A DNA stretch of 35,531 bases from a virus: IMG/VR virus record IMGVR_UViG_3300032288_001668, positions 1-35,531 of that record; one strand, 5' to 3'. Shown here one piece after another: positions 13,872-21,611 of this stretch. Under the pieces are notes generated by a model, which saw only the letters and a list, made by a program, of their open reading frames with translations, did no database searches and was not told the origin of the DNA. The translations under genes were made by a program, and so were the position numbers. The number at the start of each line of letters is the position of its first letter. Position 1 is the first letter of the stretch.

Positions 13872-15809
13872 ATGTCAATCCTACAAAAGTTCAAGGCGGA
13901 CTATGATAGTGCCGAAAAACAGACACTAACTCTAGATGAATATCTCACACTCTGCTCTAAAGATAAAATGGCATATGCCTCTGCTGCTGAAAGAATGGTT
14001 GCAGCTATTGGTGAGCCAAAACTGGTTGACACATCAAAAGATGCCCGACTATCACGTATCTTTACCAATCGCACCGTTCGTGTTTATCCTGCATTCGAAG
14101 ATTTCTATGGCATGGAAGACACCATCGAACGCATCGTTGGATTCTTCAAGCACGCTGCGCAGGGACTAGAAGAACGCAAACAGATTCTATATCTTCTCGG
14201 TCCTGTGGGTGGTGGTAAGTCGTCACTAGCCGAGAAACTGAAAGAGTTGATGGAAACACACCCCATCTATGCTCTAGCAACAGAAACTGGCGAAGTGTCT
14301 CCTGTGTTTGAGACGCCACTAGCACTCTTCACAAAGTACGCTAAGTCCATCGAAGAGCAATATGGCATCGATCCCCGCTATCTCAACACAATTCCATCAC
14401 CCTGGGCTCTCAAGCGGCTCAAGCAATTCAATGGTGATCTCTCCAAGTTCCGTGTGGTCAAGCTAAAGCCATCTAAGTTGGAACAAATCGCAGTGATGAA
14501 GACTGAGCCTGGAGACGAGAACAATCAAGACATCTCAACTCTAGTCGGTAAGGTTGATATTCGCAAGCTAGAGAAGTTCAGCCAAAACGATTCAGATGCC
14601 TATTCATATTCTGGTGGTCTATGTCGTGCCAACCAAGGTCTTCTTGAGTTCGTTGAAATGTTCAAGGCGCCAATCAAGGTGCTGCATCCCTTGCTAACAG
14701 CAACACAAGAAGGCAACTACGTCGGCACCGAAGCCATATCTGCCATTCCATTTCAGGGCATCGTTCTAGCTCACTCTAACGAATCTGAGTGGCAAGCCTT
14801 TCGTGGCAACAAGAACAACGAAGCCTTCTTGGATCGTATCTGCGTAATCAAGGTGCCATACTGCCTACGTGTGGACGAAGAGAAGAAGATTTACGAGAAG
14901 ATGATTCGGTCATCATCACTCAAGGCTGCTCCCTGCGCACCACAGACCGTAGAGATGCTAGCCCAGTTCTCAATTCTCACTCGTCTAAAGTATCACGACA
15001 ACTCAACTCTGTTCTCCAAGATGCGTGTTTACAACGGTGAGAACATTCGTGAGTCCGATCCACGCGCCAAGACCATTCAAGAGTATCGTGACGTGGCTGG
15101 TGTTGATGAAGGCATGGAAGGCATCTCAACTCGGTTTGCCTATAAGATTCTCTCCAAAACCTTCAACTTCACTGCTGAAGAAGTGGCGGCTGATCCCGTG
15201 CATCTCATGTATATTCTTGAACAGTCAGTCAAAGGCGAACAGTTTGGCGAAGAGAAGGAAGAAACCTATCTTGACTTCATCAAGTCTGAACTATCCCCTC
15301 GGTATGCCGAGTTCCTTGGCAACGAGATTCAAAAGGCTTACCTAGAAAGCTACAACGAATATGGACAGAATCTATTTGATCGGTACATTGAGTTTGCCGA
15401 TGCATGGTGTCAGGACTCAGAGTTTAAGGACCCAGACACTGGTTTGCTCATGGACAGGTCTTTGCTTAATGACGAACTAGAAAAAGTTGAGAAGCCTGCT
15501 GGTATCGGTAATCCCAAGGATTTCCGTAACGAGGTTGTCCAGTTCTGCCTACGTGCTCGTGCAAAGCCTGAGAACAATGGCAAGAATCCCAAGTGGACAT
15601 CATACTCTGTTCTTCGTGATGTGATCGAAAAGCGTATGTTCTCGCAAGTTGAAGACATTCTACCTGTCATCTCTTTTGAAGGTAAAAAGGACAAGGAGAT
15701 GGATCGCAAGCATAAGGACTTCATCAAGCGCATGGAAGATCGTGGGTACACACCACGGCAGATTCGTCGCCTTGTTGAATGGTATCTTCGCATCCGAAAG
15801 AGTTCCTAA
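13872..15809 (+). CDS. prkA: PrkA-type serine protein kinase
   Basis: This is a 645-residue protein, full length for the PrkA/YeaG family (about 640). It has an N-terminal AAA-like ATPase domain with Walker A GPVGGGKS at 110-117. A long central part follows (ALFTKYAKSIEEQYGIDPR; AHSNESEWQAFRGN; EAFLDRI), and the C-terminal PrkA domain ends basic. In E. coli, YeaG acts with YeaH in nitrogen starvation and stress adaptation. In Bacillus, PrkA affects sporulation and has been reported to have protease activity. The start has AAGGGA upstream, with a TAAATA element about 35 bases before it. The stop overlaps the next ATG (TAATG). With yeaH and spoVR downstream it re-creates the bacterial starvation module inside a phage. 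Confidence 0.95.
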   Translation: MSILQKFKADYDSAEKQTLTLDEYLTLCSKDKMAYASAAERMVAAIGEPKLVDTSKDARLSRIFTNRTVRVYPAFEDFYGMEDTIERIVGFFKHAAQGLEERKQILYLLGPVGGGKSSLAEKLKELMETHPIYALATETGEVSPVFETPLALFTKYAKSIEEQYGIDPRYLNTIPSPWALKRLKQFNGDLSKFRVVKLKPSKLEQIAVMKTEPGDENNQDISTLVGKVDIRKLEKFSQNDSDAYSYSGGLCRANQGLLEFVEMFKAPIKVLHPLLTATQEGNYVGTEAISAIPFQGIVLAHSNESEWQAFRGNKNNEAFLDRICVIKVPYCLRVDEEKKIYEKMIRSSSLKAAPCAPQTVEMLAQFSILTRLKYHDNSTLFSKMRVYNGENIRESDPRAKTIQEYRDVAGVDEGMEGISTRFAYKILSKTFNFTAEEVAADPVHLMYILEQSVKGEQFGEEKEETYLDFIKSELSPRYAEFLGNEIQKAYLESYNEYGQNLFDRYIEFADAWCQDSEFKDPDTGLLMDRSLLNDELEKVEKPAGIGNPKDFRNEVVQFCLRARAKPENNGKNPKWTSYSVLRDVIEKRMFSQVEDILPVISFEGKKDKEMDRKHKDFIKRMEDRGYTPRQIRRLVEWYLRIRKSS

Positions 15810-16240
15810 TGAAATCATTCAAGCAACATCTTCAAGAAAGTAAAGTGCCTTCAATAAAGAAGATAGCACAGTCCCTCGGTGGCAAGACGGGTGAGGGTGA
15901 AGATTGTGATGGTGGTTATTGGGCACATGGTGGCAGATGCCAAGAGTTTAGAAAGAGTCTGAAAGAGAAACTAAAAGATCATGGGTATAAAGTTGTGCCC
16001 CATGATCATCCAGACGCACGTAAACCAGGACATATTGTAGAATGGGATAGTGAGTATCATGGCTTGCACGGCAATCCACCTGAAAAACATAAGAAAATGT
16101 TCTTGCATGGTCACAACAATCATAATTGGCTTCAAGTGACTGACCATAATGGAACAAGACATTATGACTCAATGAATCCCGAAGGTGTTAAGCATCCCCA
16201 TCAATTTAAGTTTTTCAAAGATGTGGTAAAAAACTCATGA
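15809..16240 (+). CDS. Small His-rich protein with capsid-targeting-like N-terminus
   Basis: This 143-residue protein begins MKSFKQHLQES. That matches the shape of T4 capsid-targeting sequences (for example MKTYQEFIAE of internal protein III), and the LQE could be the cut site of a gp21-type prohead protease. The rest is rich in His, Gly, Asp and Lys, with GEDCDGGYWAHGGRC near residue 35 and a C-terminal part containing HGHNNHNWLQVTDHNG. The body is unknown to me. If the leader works as in T4, the protein is packaged and injected. It is coupled to prkA (TAATG) and to yeaH (ATGA), so it is an integral member of the cassette. An ATG at 15779 is rejected because it overlaps prkA. Confidence 0.7.
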   Translation: MKSFKQHLQESKVPSIKKIAQSLGGKTGEGEDCDGGYWAHGGRCQEFRKSLKEKLKDHGYKVVPHDHPDARKPGHIVEWDSEYHGLHGNPPEKHKKMFLHGHNNHNWLQVTDHNGTRHYDSMNPEGVKHPHQFKFFKDVVKNS

Positions 16241-17505
16241 CAAACATCATTGATCGCAGAAAGAATCCACGAGATAAGACTATCCGCAATCGGCAGAAGT
16301 TTATTCAGCGTTCCAAGTCTGCGATTCGTGAGAGAGTAAAAGAGATCATCGAAAAAGGTAGTATCAAGGATATCGATACTACCAAGACCAAGATCAAAGT
16401 GAAGGGTGTTTCGGAGCCATCCTTCTCTATTGATCGTCGCACAGGGAACAAGAAGTATGTTCTTCCTGGTAACAAGCAATATGTTCATGGCGACAAAGTA
16501 CCCAAAGAAGAACAAGACGGTGGTTCTGGCGGAAGAGGCAAACAAGCAGGCAAAGGTCGTGGCGAAGATGACTTTGAGTTTCTGCTAACTCAAGAAGAGT
16601 TTGCCGACTTCCTGTTCGATGAACTTGAACTACCCAATCTGATCAAGAAGCAACTCAAGAATACCACTCTGGTTGAGTATCAGAAGGCGGGTTACAAGAG
16701 CTTCGGCACACCCAATCAGATTGACATTGCACGAACAGCCAAGAATGCTATCGGTCGTCGTATTGGTCTCAATCGCCCCAAGAACGAAGATATTGAAGAA
16801 CTAGAACAGCAACTTGAAACTGAAACTGATCCAGACAAAAAAGAAGAACTTAGGCTAAAGATCGAAGAACTAAAAGCCAAGCAGATCGCTGTTCCTTGGA
16901 TTGATCCCTTTGATGTGAAGTATCGCAACTATGTTCCTGTCCCCAAGCCAATCACTCAGGCTGTGATGTTCTGCGTGATGGACATCTCAGCATCTATGCA
17001 GGAGAAGGAGAAGGACATTGCCAAGCGGTTCTTCATGCTGCTTCACATGTTCCTCAAGCGCAAGTATGAAAAGTTAGAAGTCGTTTTCATTTCACATCAT
17101 GATCGTGCTCAAGAAGTTGATGAGGACACGTTCTTTCATTCTCGTGAGACAGGCGGCACACTTGTATCATCTGCTCTCACACTTACCAACGAAATCATTG
17201 ACAAGCGGTATCCACTTTCTGACTGGAACATCTATGTGGCTCAGTGTTCGGATGGTGACAACGCATCATTTGACTATGACTACATTGCCGATGAAATGTC
17301 TGTGTTGATGCCCAAGGTTCAATACTTTGCATATGTTGAAGCGGCTAATCCTCATACCGCTGCAATGGGCATGGTATCTGAACTCTGGCGCACCTACGTC
17401 TACATCATCGATAAGTATCCACATCTACAGATTCGAATGGTGTTTGATAACACAGGCATCTGGGAAGTATTCACGGAACTGTTCTCAAAGGAGAAGTCTG
17501 CATAA
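16237..17505 (+). CDS. yeaH: YeaH/YhbH (DUF444) family protein
   Basis: This is a 422-residue protein of the DUF444 family, which is partnered with PrkA in bacteria. A basic N-terminus (IIDRRKNPRDKTIRNRQKFI) and a Gly-rich low-complexity linker at 93-109 precede a von Willebrand A-like domain. Its MIDAS-like motif FCVMDISASM lies at 245-254 (Asp249, Ser251, Ser253), and a later TGGT segment gives the expected conserved Thr. The length agrees with E. coli YeaH (427). A coiled segment near 183-215 (EELEQQLETETDPDKKEEL) is present. It overlaps the upstream gene by 4 bases and abuts the HNH gene by TAATG. Confidence 0.93.
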   Translation: MTNIIDRRKNPRDKTIRNRQKFIQRSKSAIRERVKEIIEKGSIKDIDTTKTKIKVKGVSEPSFSIDRRTGNKKYVLPGNKQYVHGDKVPKEEQDGGSGGRGKQAGKGRGEDDFEFLLTQEEFADFLFDELELPNLIKKQLKNTTLVEYQKAGYKSFGTPNQIDIARTAKNAIGRRIGLNRPKNEDIEELEQQLETETDPDKKEELRLKIEELKAKQIAVPWIDPFDVKYRNYVPVPKPITQAVMFCVMDISASMQEKEKDIAKRFFMLLHMFLKRKYEKLEVVFISHHDRAQEVDEDTFFHSRETGGTLVSSALTLTNEIIDKRYPLSDWNIYVAQCSDGDNASFDYDYIADEMSVLMPKVQYFAYVEAANPHTAAMGMVSELWRTYVYIIDKYPHLQIRMVFDNTGIWEVFTELFSKEKSA

Positions 17506-17978
17506 TGCCAAGAGGGATATATCCTAGACAATCAATGAAAGACAGATTTTGGTCTAAGGTTGATAAGAGCGATGGTCATGGTCCAAACGGAGATTGTTGG
17601 GTGTGGACATCAGAAACAATCAAACAAGGGTATGGTCGCTTCTGGATGAAGGGTGGTCCTATTCTCGCACATAGGGCATCTATTCTTTTGTCCGAGGGTA
17701 AAATGCCTGATCAAGACGTTCTACACAAATGTGATAATCCAAAATGCGTTAGACCAGATCATCTCTTTCTCGGTAGTCATTCTGACAACATGAAAGACAT
17801 GATTGAAAAGGAAAGACAGCGTAGAGGTGATTCATCACCCGTTGCTGTTGTGAATAGTCAGCAGGTACAAGAAATTCGAAGCAGCAAAGAGACGAATGCA
17901 TATCTAGCAAAAGTGTACGGCATTGACTCTTCGCAAATCTCAAGAATTAGAAATCACAAATCTTGGAGTCATGTCTAA
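17505..17978 (+). CDS. HNH homing endonuclease
   Basis: This 157-residue free-standing homing endonuclease has an HNH_3-type core, with AHR at 55-57, VLHKCDNPKC at 72-81, H86 in RPDHLF, and N95 in SHSDNM. His74, Cys76, Cys81 and His86 are the catalytic and zinc residues. The C-terminus carries a helix-turn-helix/NUMOD-like DNA-binding segment (NAYLAKVYGIDSSQISRIR). The gene sits seamlessly between yeaH and spoVR, with TAATG at both borders, as if it had inserted at an original stop-start overlap. It probably cleaves phage genomes that lack it, at or near this junction. Confidence 0.9.
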   Translation: MPRGIYPRQSMKDRFWSKVDKSDGHGPNGDCWVWTSETIKQGYGRFWMKGGPILAHRASILLSEGKMPDQDVLHKCDNPKCVRPDHLFLGSHSDNMKDMIEKERQRRGDSSPVAVVNSQQVQEIRSSKETNAYLAKVYGIDSSQISRIRNHKSWSHV

Positions 17979-19495
17979 TGGCCAAGAAGACCAAACTCTT
18001 GTATGAAGATAACACATGGACATTTGATCGTCTGAAACGTGCAAACGAAGCCATCGAAGAAATTGCACTAAAGGAACTCAAGTTGGATGTGTATCCAAAT
18101 CAGATCGAAATTATTGGGTCTGATCAGATGTTGGATGCTTATTCGTCTGTTGGGCTTCCAATTATGTATCATCATTGGTCGTTTGGTAAGAACTTCATTC
18201 AAGAAGAATACTCTTACCGTAAAGGCATGTCGGGACTAGCATACGAGATCGTGATCAATTCAAATCCTTGCATCAGTTACCTGATGGAGGAGAACTCCAT
18301 GACCATGCAAACACTCGTGATTGCTCATGCTGCCTATGGTCACAACCATTTCTTCAAGAACAACTATCTGTTCAAGCAGTGGACCGACGCAGGCTCTATC
18401 GTTGATTATCTCGTGTTTGCTCGTAACTACATCAGCAAGTGCGAAGAGGAACACGGTCCCGAGACTGTAGAAGAAATTCTGGATGCTTGTCATGCCATCA
18501 TGGACTATGGTGTAGATCGGTATAAGCGTCCTACCAAACTCAATAAGCAGAAAGAGAAAGAGCGTCAGAAAGAACGTGCTGAGTATGTTCAAGCCCAAGC
18601 CAATCTGCTCTGGTCAACACTGCCTAAGAAGTTTGAGGTGTTGCCTGCTCTCAACCAGGGTAAGATTTTCCCCAAAGAGCCACAAGAGAATTTGCTTTAC
18701 TTCATCGAAAAGCATTCGCCCAAGCTAGAAGCATGGCAACGTGAGATCGTTCGTATCGTTCGCAAGATCAGCCAGTATTTCTATCCACAGCGTCAAACCA
18801 AGCTGATGAACGAGGGCTGGGCGTCATTCACTCACTATTACATCATGAAACGTTTGTGGGAAAAGGGTCTGATCGATGATGGTTCCCACCTTGAGTTTCT
18901 GCATTCACATTCGTCTGTCCTGTATCAGCGTCTGCATGATAACAAGCACTACTCTGGCTTCAATCCCTACGCACTTGGGTTTGACATGTTTACAGACATT
19001 CGTCGCATCTGCGAAAATCCAACTGAAGAGGACAAGGAGTATTTCCCCGACATTGCTGGTCAGCCTTGGCTAGATGTGTGTCTGGATGCTGTTGCCAACT
19101 ATCGTGACGAGAGTTTCGTCACACAGTTCCTCAGTCCAACGATCATGCGGAAGTGGCAATTGTTCGAGGTAACAAATCGAACCAAGGATGCTCATTATCT
19201 GATCAGTGGCATTCAAAACAGAACGCACTACAACGATATTCGAAACTCACTAAGCAAGCAATATTCCATCCAGTCCTGGCAGCCTGATATTCAAATCATC
19301 AATGCCAATCTGGATACAACACGAACTCTCCAACTTAGATACACATCCATCAATGGTGCGGAACTCAACAATACCAAGTATGATGTAATGGAACATATGG
19401 AAAAGTTATGGGGTTATCCAGTCACGATGGAAGACAACATTTCACCAAAAGGAACTGATGTTGATCTGTTTATTAGGGACGATTCGGGCGTTTAG
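17978..19495 (+). CDS. spoVR: SpoVR family protein
   Basis: This is a 505-residue protein, full length for the SpoVR/YcgB family. Recognisable blocks are MYHHWSFGKNF near 55, GLAYEIVINSNP, the His-rich AHAAYGHNHFFKNN, EGWASFTHYYIMKRLWEKG in the middle, and FNPYALGFDMF. In Bacillus SpoVR affects spore cortex formation. In E. coli ycgB is an RpoS-dependent partner of yeaGH. The conserved His and Glu residues suggest a metal site, but the biochemical function is not established. I chose ATG 17978, which overlaps the HNH stop; an upstream ATG at 17963 lies inside the HNH gene. It ends the cassette, and a new promoter starts 3 bases later. Confidence 0.93.
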   Translation: MAKKTKLLYEDNTWTFDRLKRANEAIEEIALKELKLDVYPNQIEIIGSDQMLDAYSSVGLPIMYHHWSFGKNFIQEEYSYRKGMSGLAYEIVINSNPCISYLMEENSMTMQTLVIAHAAYGHNHFFKNNYLFKQWTDAGSIVDYLVFARNYISKCEEEHGPETVEEILDACHAIMDYGVDRYKRPTKLNKQKEKERQKERAEYVQAQANLLWSTLPKKFEVLPALNQGKIFPKEPQENLLYFIEKHSPKLEAWQREIVRIVRKISQYFYPQRQTKLMNEGWASFTHYYIMKRLWEKGLIDDGSHLEFLHSHSSVLYQRLHDNKHYSGFNPYALGFDMFTDIRRICENPTEEDKEYFPDIAGQPWLDVCLDAVANYRDESFVTQFLSPTIMRKWQLFEVTNRTKDAHYLISGIQNRTHYNDIRNSLSKQYSIQSWQPDIQIINANLDTTRTLQLRYTSINGAELNNTKYDVMEHMEKLWGYPVTMEDNISPKGTDVDLFIRDDSGV

Positions 19496-19497
19496 GG

Positions 19498-19526
19498 TTG
19501 ACATGGACGTATTGATTTGCTATTAT
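19498..19526 (+). promoter_or_regulatory. Sigma70-like promoter
   Basis: TTGACA at 19498-19503 and TATTAT at 19521-19526 are spaced by 17 bases, immediately after the spoVR stop. Transcription would start near 19533, about 20 bases before the methyltransferase start. It sets the SpoU gene apart from the prkA cassette. Confidence 0.75.
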
Positions 19527-19553
19527 AAGCAACATTCAGAATGAGGAACAAAC

Positions 19554-20120
19554 ATGATCATTGACGATTGCACCAAGTTCAATGTATTCGATGAGTTCAA
19601 AAGTCTAACACTTGATGATGTAAAAGCGATTCAAAAGAGTGAATCACTTCCATATGCAGTTGCAGCGGTAAATCTCACTGGCGATCTAAATATCTCTAAC
19701 ATGGTTAGGTCTGCTGCTGTGTTTGGTGCTCAAGAGTTTATCACTGTAGGCAAGCGTAGATTTGATAGACGTGGATGTGTTGGTGCTCAAAACTATATTG
19801 AGATCAAACACCATGATGACACACTAACAGCACTCGACCAAATCATGGAAAATTATCAACCTGTATTTGTTGAGCAGGGAGGAGAAGACTTGTACTGCAA
19901 AGACTTTTATGACTGGACTAAGCCACCGTGCTTAATGTTTGGATCGGAGAGTTTTGGCTTACCACAAGAATATCTTGATCTTGCTCCACATTACAATATT
20001 CCTATTGTTTCTATTTCACAAATCGGTGTCATTCGATCACTCAATGTGGCTGCTGCGGCTGCGATTGTAATGTGGAAAGTTGCAATGGATTTACGACCAA
20101 TGCCTAGGAGTTACAAATGA
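19554..20120 (+). CDS. SpoU/TrmH-family RNA 2'-O-methyltransferase
   Basis: This is a 188-residue SPOUT methyltransferase. Motif 1 reads NISNMVRSAAVFG at 46-58, with Arg52 as the catalytic Arg. Motif 2 is MFGSESFGLPQE at 128-139. Motif 3 is IRSLNVAAAAAI at 160-171, forming the AdoMet-binding knot. Related enzymes methylate tRNA Gm18 (TrmH), U/C32-34 (TrmJ/TrmL) or rRNA. This minimal form lacks extra RNA-binding domains. A phage with many tRNAs may use it to modify its own or host tRNAs. It has its own sigma70-like promoter, suggesting early or middle expression. The next gene overlaps its stop. Confidence 0.9.
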   Translation: MIIDDCTKFNVFDEFKSLTLDDVKAIQKSESLPYAVAAVNLTGDLNISNMVRSAAVFGAQEFITVGKRRFDRRGCVGAQNYIEIKHHDDTLTALDQIMENYQPVFVEQGGEDLYCKDFYDWTKPPCLMFGSESFGLPQEYLDLAPHYNIPIVSISQIGVIRSLNVAAAAAIVMWKVAMDLRPMPRSYK

Positions 20121-20437
20121 GTGCTGATAACTGTGTTGCTATACTAGCCACAAAAATCTATCCAGATGCTAAAGACTACCAAGAGTGGCGAGTATGTGTA
20201 GCACATGCTATCGGTAATGTATTCAAGAATGACTGTTACATGCATCAGTATTTCAAGAACTCACCTGTGTTTGAGATATATGAAGATGCGTTGTTTTTCG
20301 CACAACAGTTAGAACTTGATCGTGGTCCAACAGATATGGGAGTCGTCATCATAAAGCATCCATTAGGTAGAACTTGGGACGAAATCGTTTCAAGACGGTC
20401 ATATATAAAAAAGAAGAGTAAACACAAACGTAAGTAA
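20117..20437 (+). CDS. Hypothetical protein
   Basis: This encodes a 106-residue protein overlapping the methyltransferase by 4 bases (ATGA). It starts MSADNCVAILATK, a beginning I associate with small uncharacterised phage proteins. It has a central region with several Cys and Tyr (VFKNDCYMHQYFK) and ends in a strongly basic tail (KKKSKHKRK), which may touch nucleic acid. A tRNA-Glu gene starts 3 bases after its stop. The function is unknown. Confidence 0.7.
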   Translation: MSADNCVAILATKIYPDAKDYQEWRVCVAHAIGNVFKNDCYMHQYFKNSPVFEIYEDALFFAQQLELDRGPTDMGVVIIKHPLGRTWDEIVSRRSYIKKKSKHKRK

Positions 20438-20440
20438 TCT

Positions 20441-20515
20441 GCTTCTTTCGTCTATCGGTTAGGACACTAGACTTTCACTCTGGTAAGACGGGTTCGATTC
20501 CCGTAGGAAGCGCCA
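20441..20515 (+). tRNA. tRNA-Glu (TTC)
   Basis: The acceptor stem GCTTCTT pairs with AGGAAGC (one T-G pair). The anticodon loop CTTTCAC has TTC at 20474-20476. The T arm is ACGGG TTCGATT CCCGT, with a G discriminator and an encoded CCA, giving 75 bases. It is a lone tRNA far from the cluster at 5.5-6.8 kb, directly downstream of a methyltransferase that may act on RNA. Confidence 0.94.
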
Positions 20516-20536
20516 ACAATGACAAGGAACTATATC

Positions 20537-21091
20537 ATGCTCAAACGAATCCTACTATCCCTCACTATCCTGTTCACATCAACGATTTCAGTGTTAGCAC
20601 AAGACTTCTTTACAGAAAAGGCTGATAACTGGATTATCGTTGGTCGTCCATCTGTTGATAACAAGAATGCGTTTTGTGGTGCTGAACTGTCATTTCGAGA
20701 TGGATCTGCTTTCACACTATACAAAGACTTGATTGATGGTGAAGTGTACATCGTTCTCAGTAATACTCGTTGGAATATCGGTGATCCACCACAGTCTCGT
20801 TCTAAGTTGCGTTTGAACTTTGTAAGTCGTGGTGGAGATGTAAAGGGTGGCACAATCGACTATCTTCTTCTAAATAAGAACACGATTGTCATCCCTGGTA
20901 TCAACTCTGGTGCTTTTGTTCCAGACTTCATGGCAAGGCACAAGCTAGAAATCATCATGCCAGGTACAATTGAGAATGCTACGATTCCACTAGATGGAAC
21001 AACACGGGCTGTTGAACTATTGGCTAAGTGTGTTGATGTAGCAGGCAAGCAAGAACCACCAAAGTCAGGAGGTAAAAAGATCGACCTATGA
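20537..21091 (+). CDS. Exported protein of unknown function
   Basis: This 184-residue protein has a signal peptide (MLKRILLSLTILFTSTISVLA, cleavage before QDFF). The mature part is beta-rich (WIIVGRPS, CGAELSFRDGSAFTLYKD, GEVYIVLSNTRWNIG) and ends with a Gly/Lys tail. Two Cys may form a disulfide. The layout resembles small periplasmic beta-sandwich proteins of alphaproteobacteria, but I cannot name a family. ATG 20537 is chosen because AAGGAAC lies at a suitable distance; an ATG at 20519 touches the tRNA end. It couples to the small membrane protein that follows. Confidence 0.75.
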   Translation: MLKRILLSLTILFTSTISVLAQDFFTEKADNWIIVGRPSVDNKNAFCGAELSFRDGSAFTLYKDLIDGEVYIVLSNTRWNIGDPPQSRSKLRLNFVSRGGDVKGGTIDYLLLNKNTIVIPGINSGAFVPDFMARHKLEIIMPGTIENATIPLDGTTRAVELLAKCVDVAGKQEPPKSGGKKIDL

Positions 21092-21225
21092 ACAAAGAAC
21101 CAAATGCGTTTGAAGCACTGTTTTACTGGTTGCTCGTAAACTATCAAACGGTATTTGCTGCGACAGTTTATGCTGCTTCGTTGTTCTTCATTCTAGCCGT
21201 AATGACTCAATCAATCAGAGTTTAG
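21088..21225 (+). CDS. Small membrane protein, 45 aa
   Basis: This frame overlaps the upstream stop by 4 bases (ATGA) and has AGGAGG about 15 bases before its ATG, within the upstream gene. The product has a polar start (MNKEPNAFEAL), then a hydrophobic hairpin or single long span (FYWLLVNYQTVFAATVYAASLFFILAVM) and a short polar end. Its TAG stop overlaps, on the opposite strand, the stop of the minus-strand gene. It may work with the exported protein before it. Its function is unknown. Confidence 0.6.
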   Translation: MNKEPNAFEALFYWLLVNYQTVFAATVYAASLFFILAVMTQSIRV

Positions 21226-21521
21226 CCATCATTGGTATATTTGTGATCTGGTTGATCAGCCTTAACTTCGGCTAGAGTTTTAGTCTTCTTTCTGCTTTTC
21301 TTAGGAGGTGCGGGCACATTGTCTGCACTTCCTTTTTGTGCTGGTACATCTGGAACATCTACTGAAAGAGTAGCTTGTGCTTCACCTTTACCAGACATAT
21401 AGATTGCTGCCAAATCTGTCGCACCAACTTGTGCTGATAGTTCAAATGATCTACCACGAATGATGATCTTGTTGTTCTCATAAACAATATCAACCTTCTC
21501 TGTCTTTTCAAATGTAGCCAT
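21222..21521 (-). CDS. Small protein on the minus strand under a late promoter
   Basis: This is the only convincing minus-strand gene in the window. It encodes 99 residues from the ATG at 21521-21519, which has GGAG 8 bases upstream. An upstream in-frame ATG at 21533 is less suitable. A reverse-strand TATAAATA lies 31 bases upstream. The N-terminal half is a small beta/helix module (VDIVYENNKIIIRGRSFELSA). The C-terminal half is low-complexity, with Val/Asp/Pro, a KKSRKKTK basic patch and a polar end. It is convergent with the small membrane protein, the two stops overlapping. It is probably a late, virion-related or DNA-binding protein, but no family is recognised. Confidence 0.75.
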   Translation of the reverse strand: MATFEKTEKVDIVYENNKIIIRGRSFELSAQVGATDLAAIYMSGKGEAQATLSVDVPDVPAQKGSADNVPAPPKKSRKKTKTLAEVKADQPDHKYTNDG

Positions 21522-21552
21522 AGTTTTCTCCAAAAAGTGATCGACGACATTG

Positions 21553-21560
21553 TATTTATA
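21553..21560 (-). promoter_or_regulatory. T4-type late promoter on the minus strand
   Basis: TATTTATA on the + strand reads TATAAATA on the minus strand, an exact late octamer, 31 bases upstream of the minus-strand gene start. It is 12 bases from an identical + strand element facing the other way. Confidence 0.72.
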
Positions 21561-21572
21561 GAAGCATTTGCT

Positions 21573-21580
21573 TATAAATA
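21573..21580 (+). promoter_or_regulatory. T4-type late promoter
   Basis: An exact TATAAATA octamer lies 31 bases before the start at 21612. Together with the opposite element at 21553 it makes a divergent late promoter pair at the entry of the virion-associated region. Confidence 0.75.
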
Positions 21581-21611
21581 AGAATGAATACTTACGTGTA
21601 AAGGATCACAA

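Noticed and set aside
20530-20853. Minus-strand frame opposite the exported protein gene
   Set aside because: No ribosome site or promoter, low-complexity Ser/Arg-rich translation, and a signal-peptide gene on the + strand explains the region.
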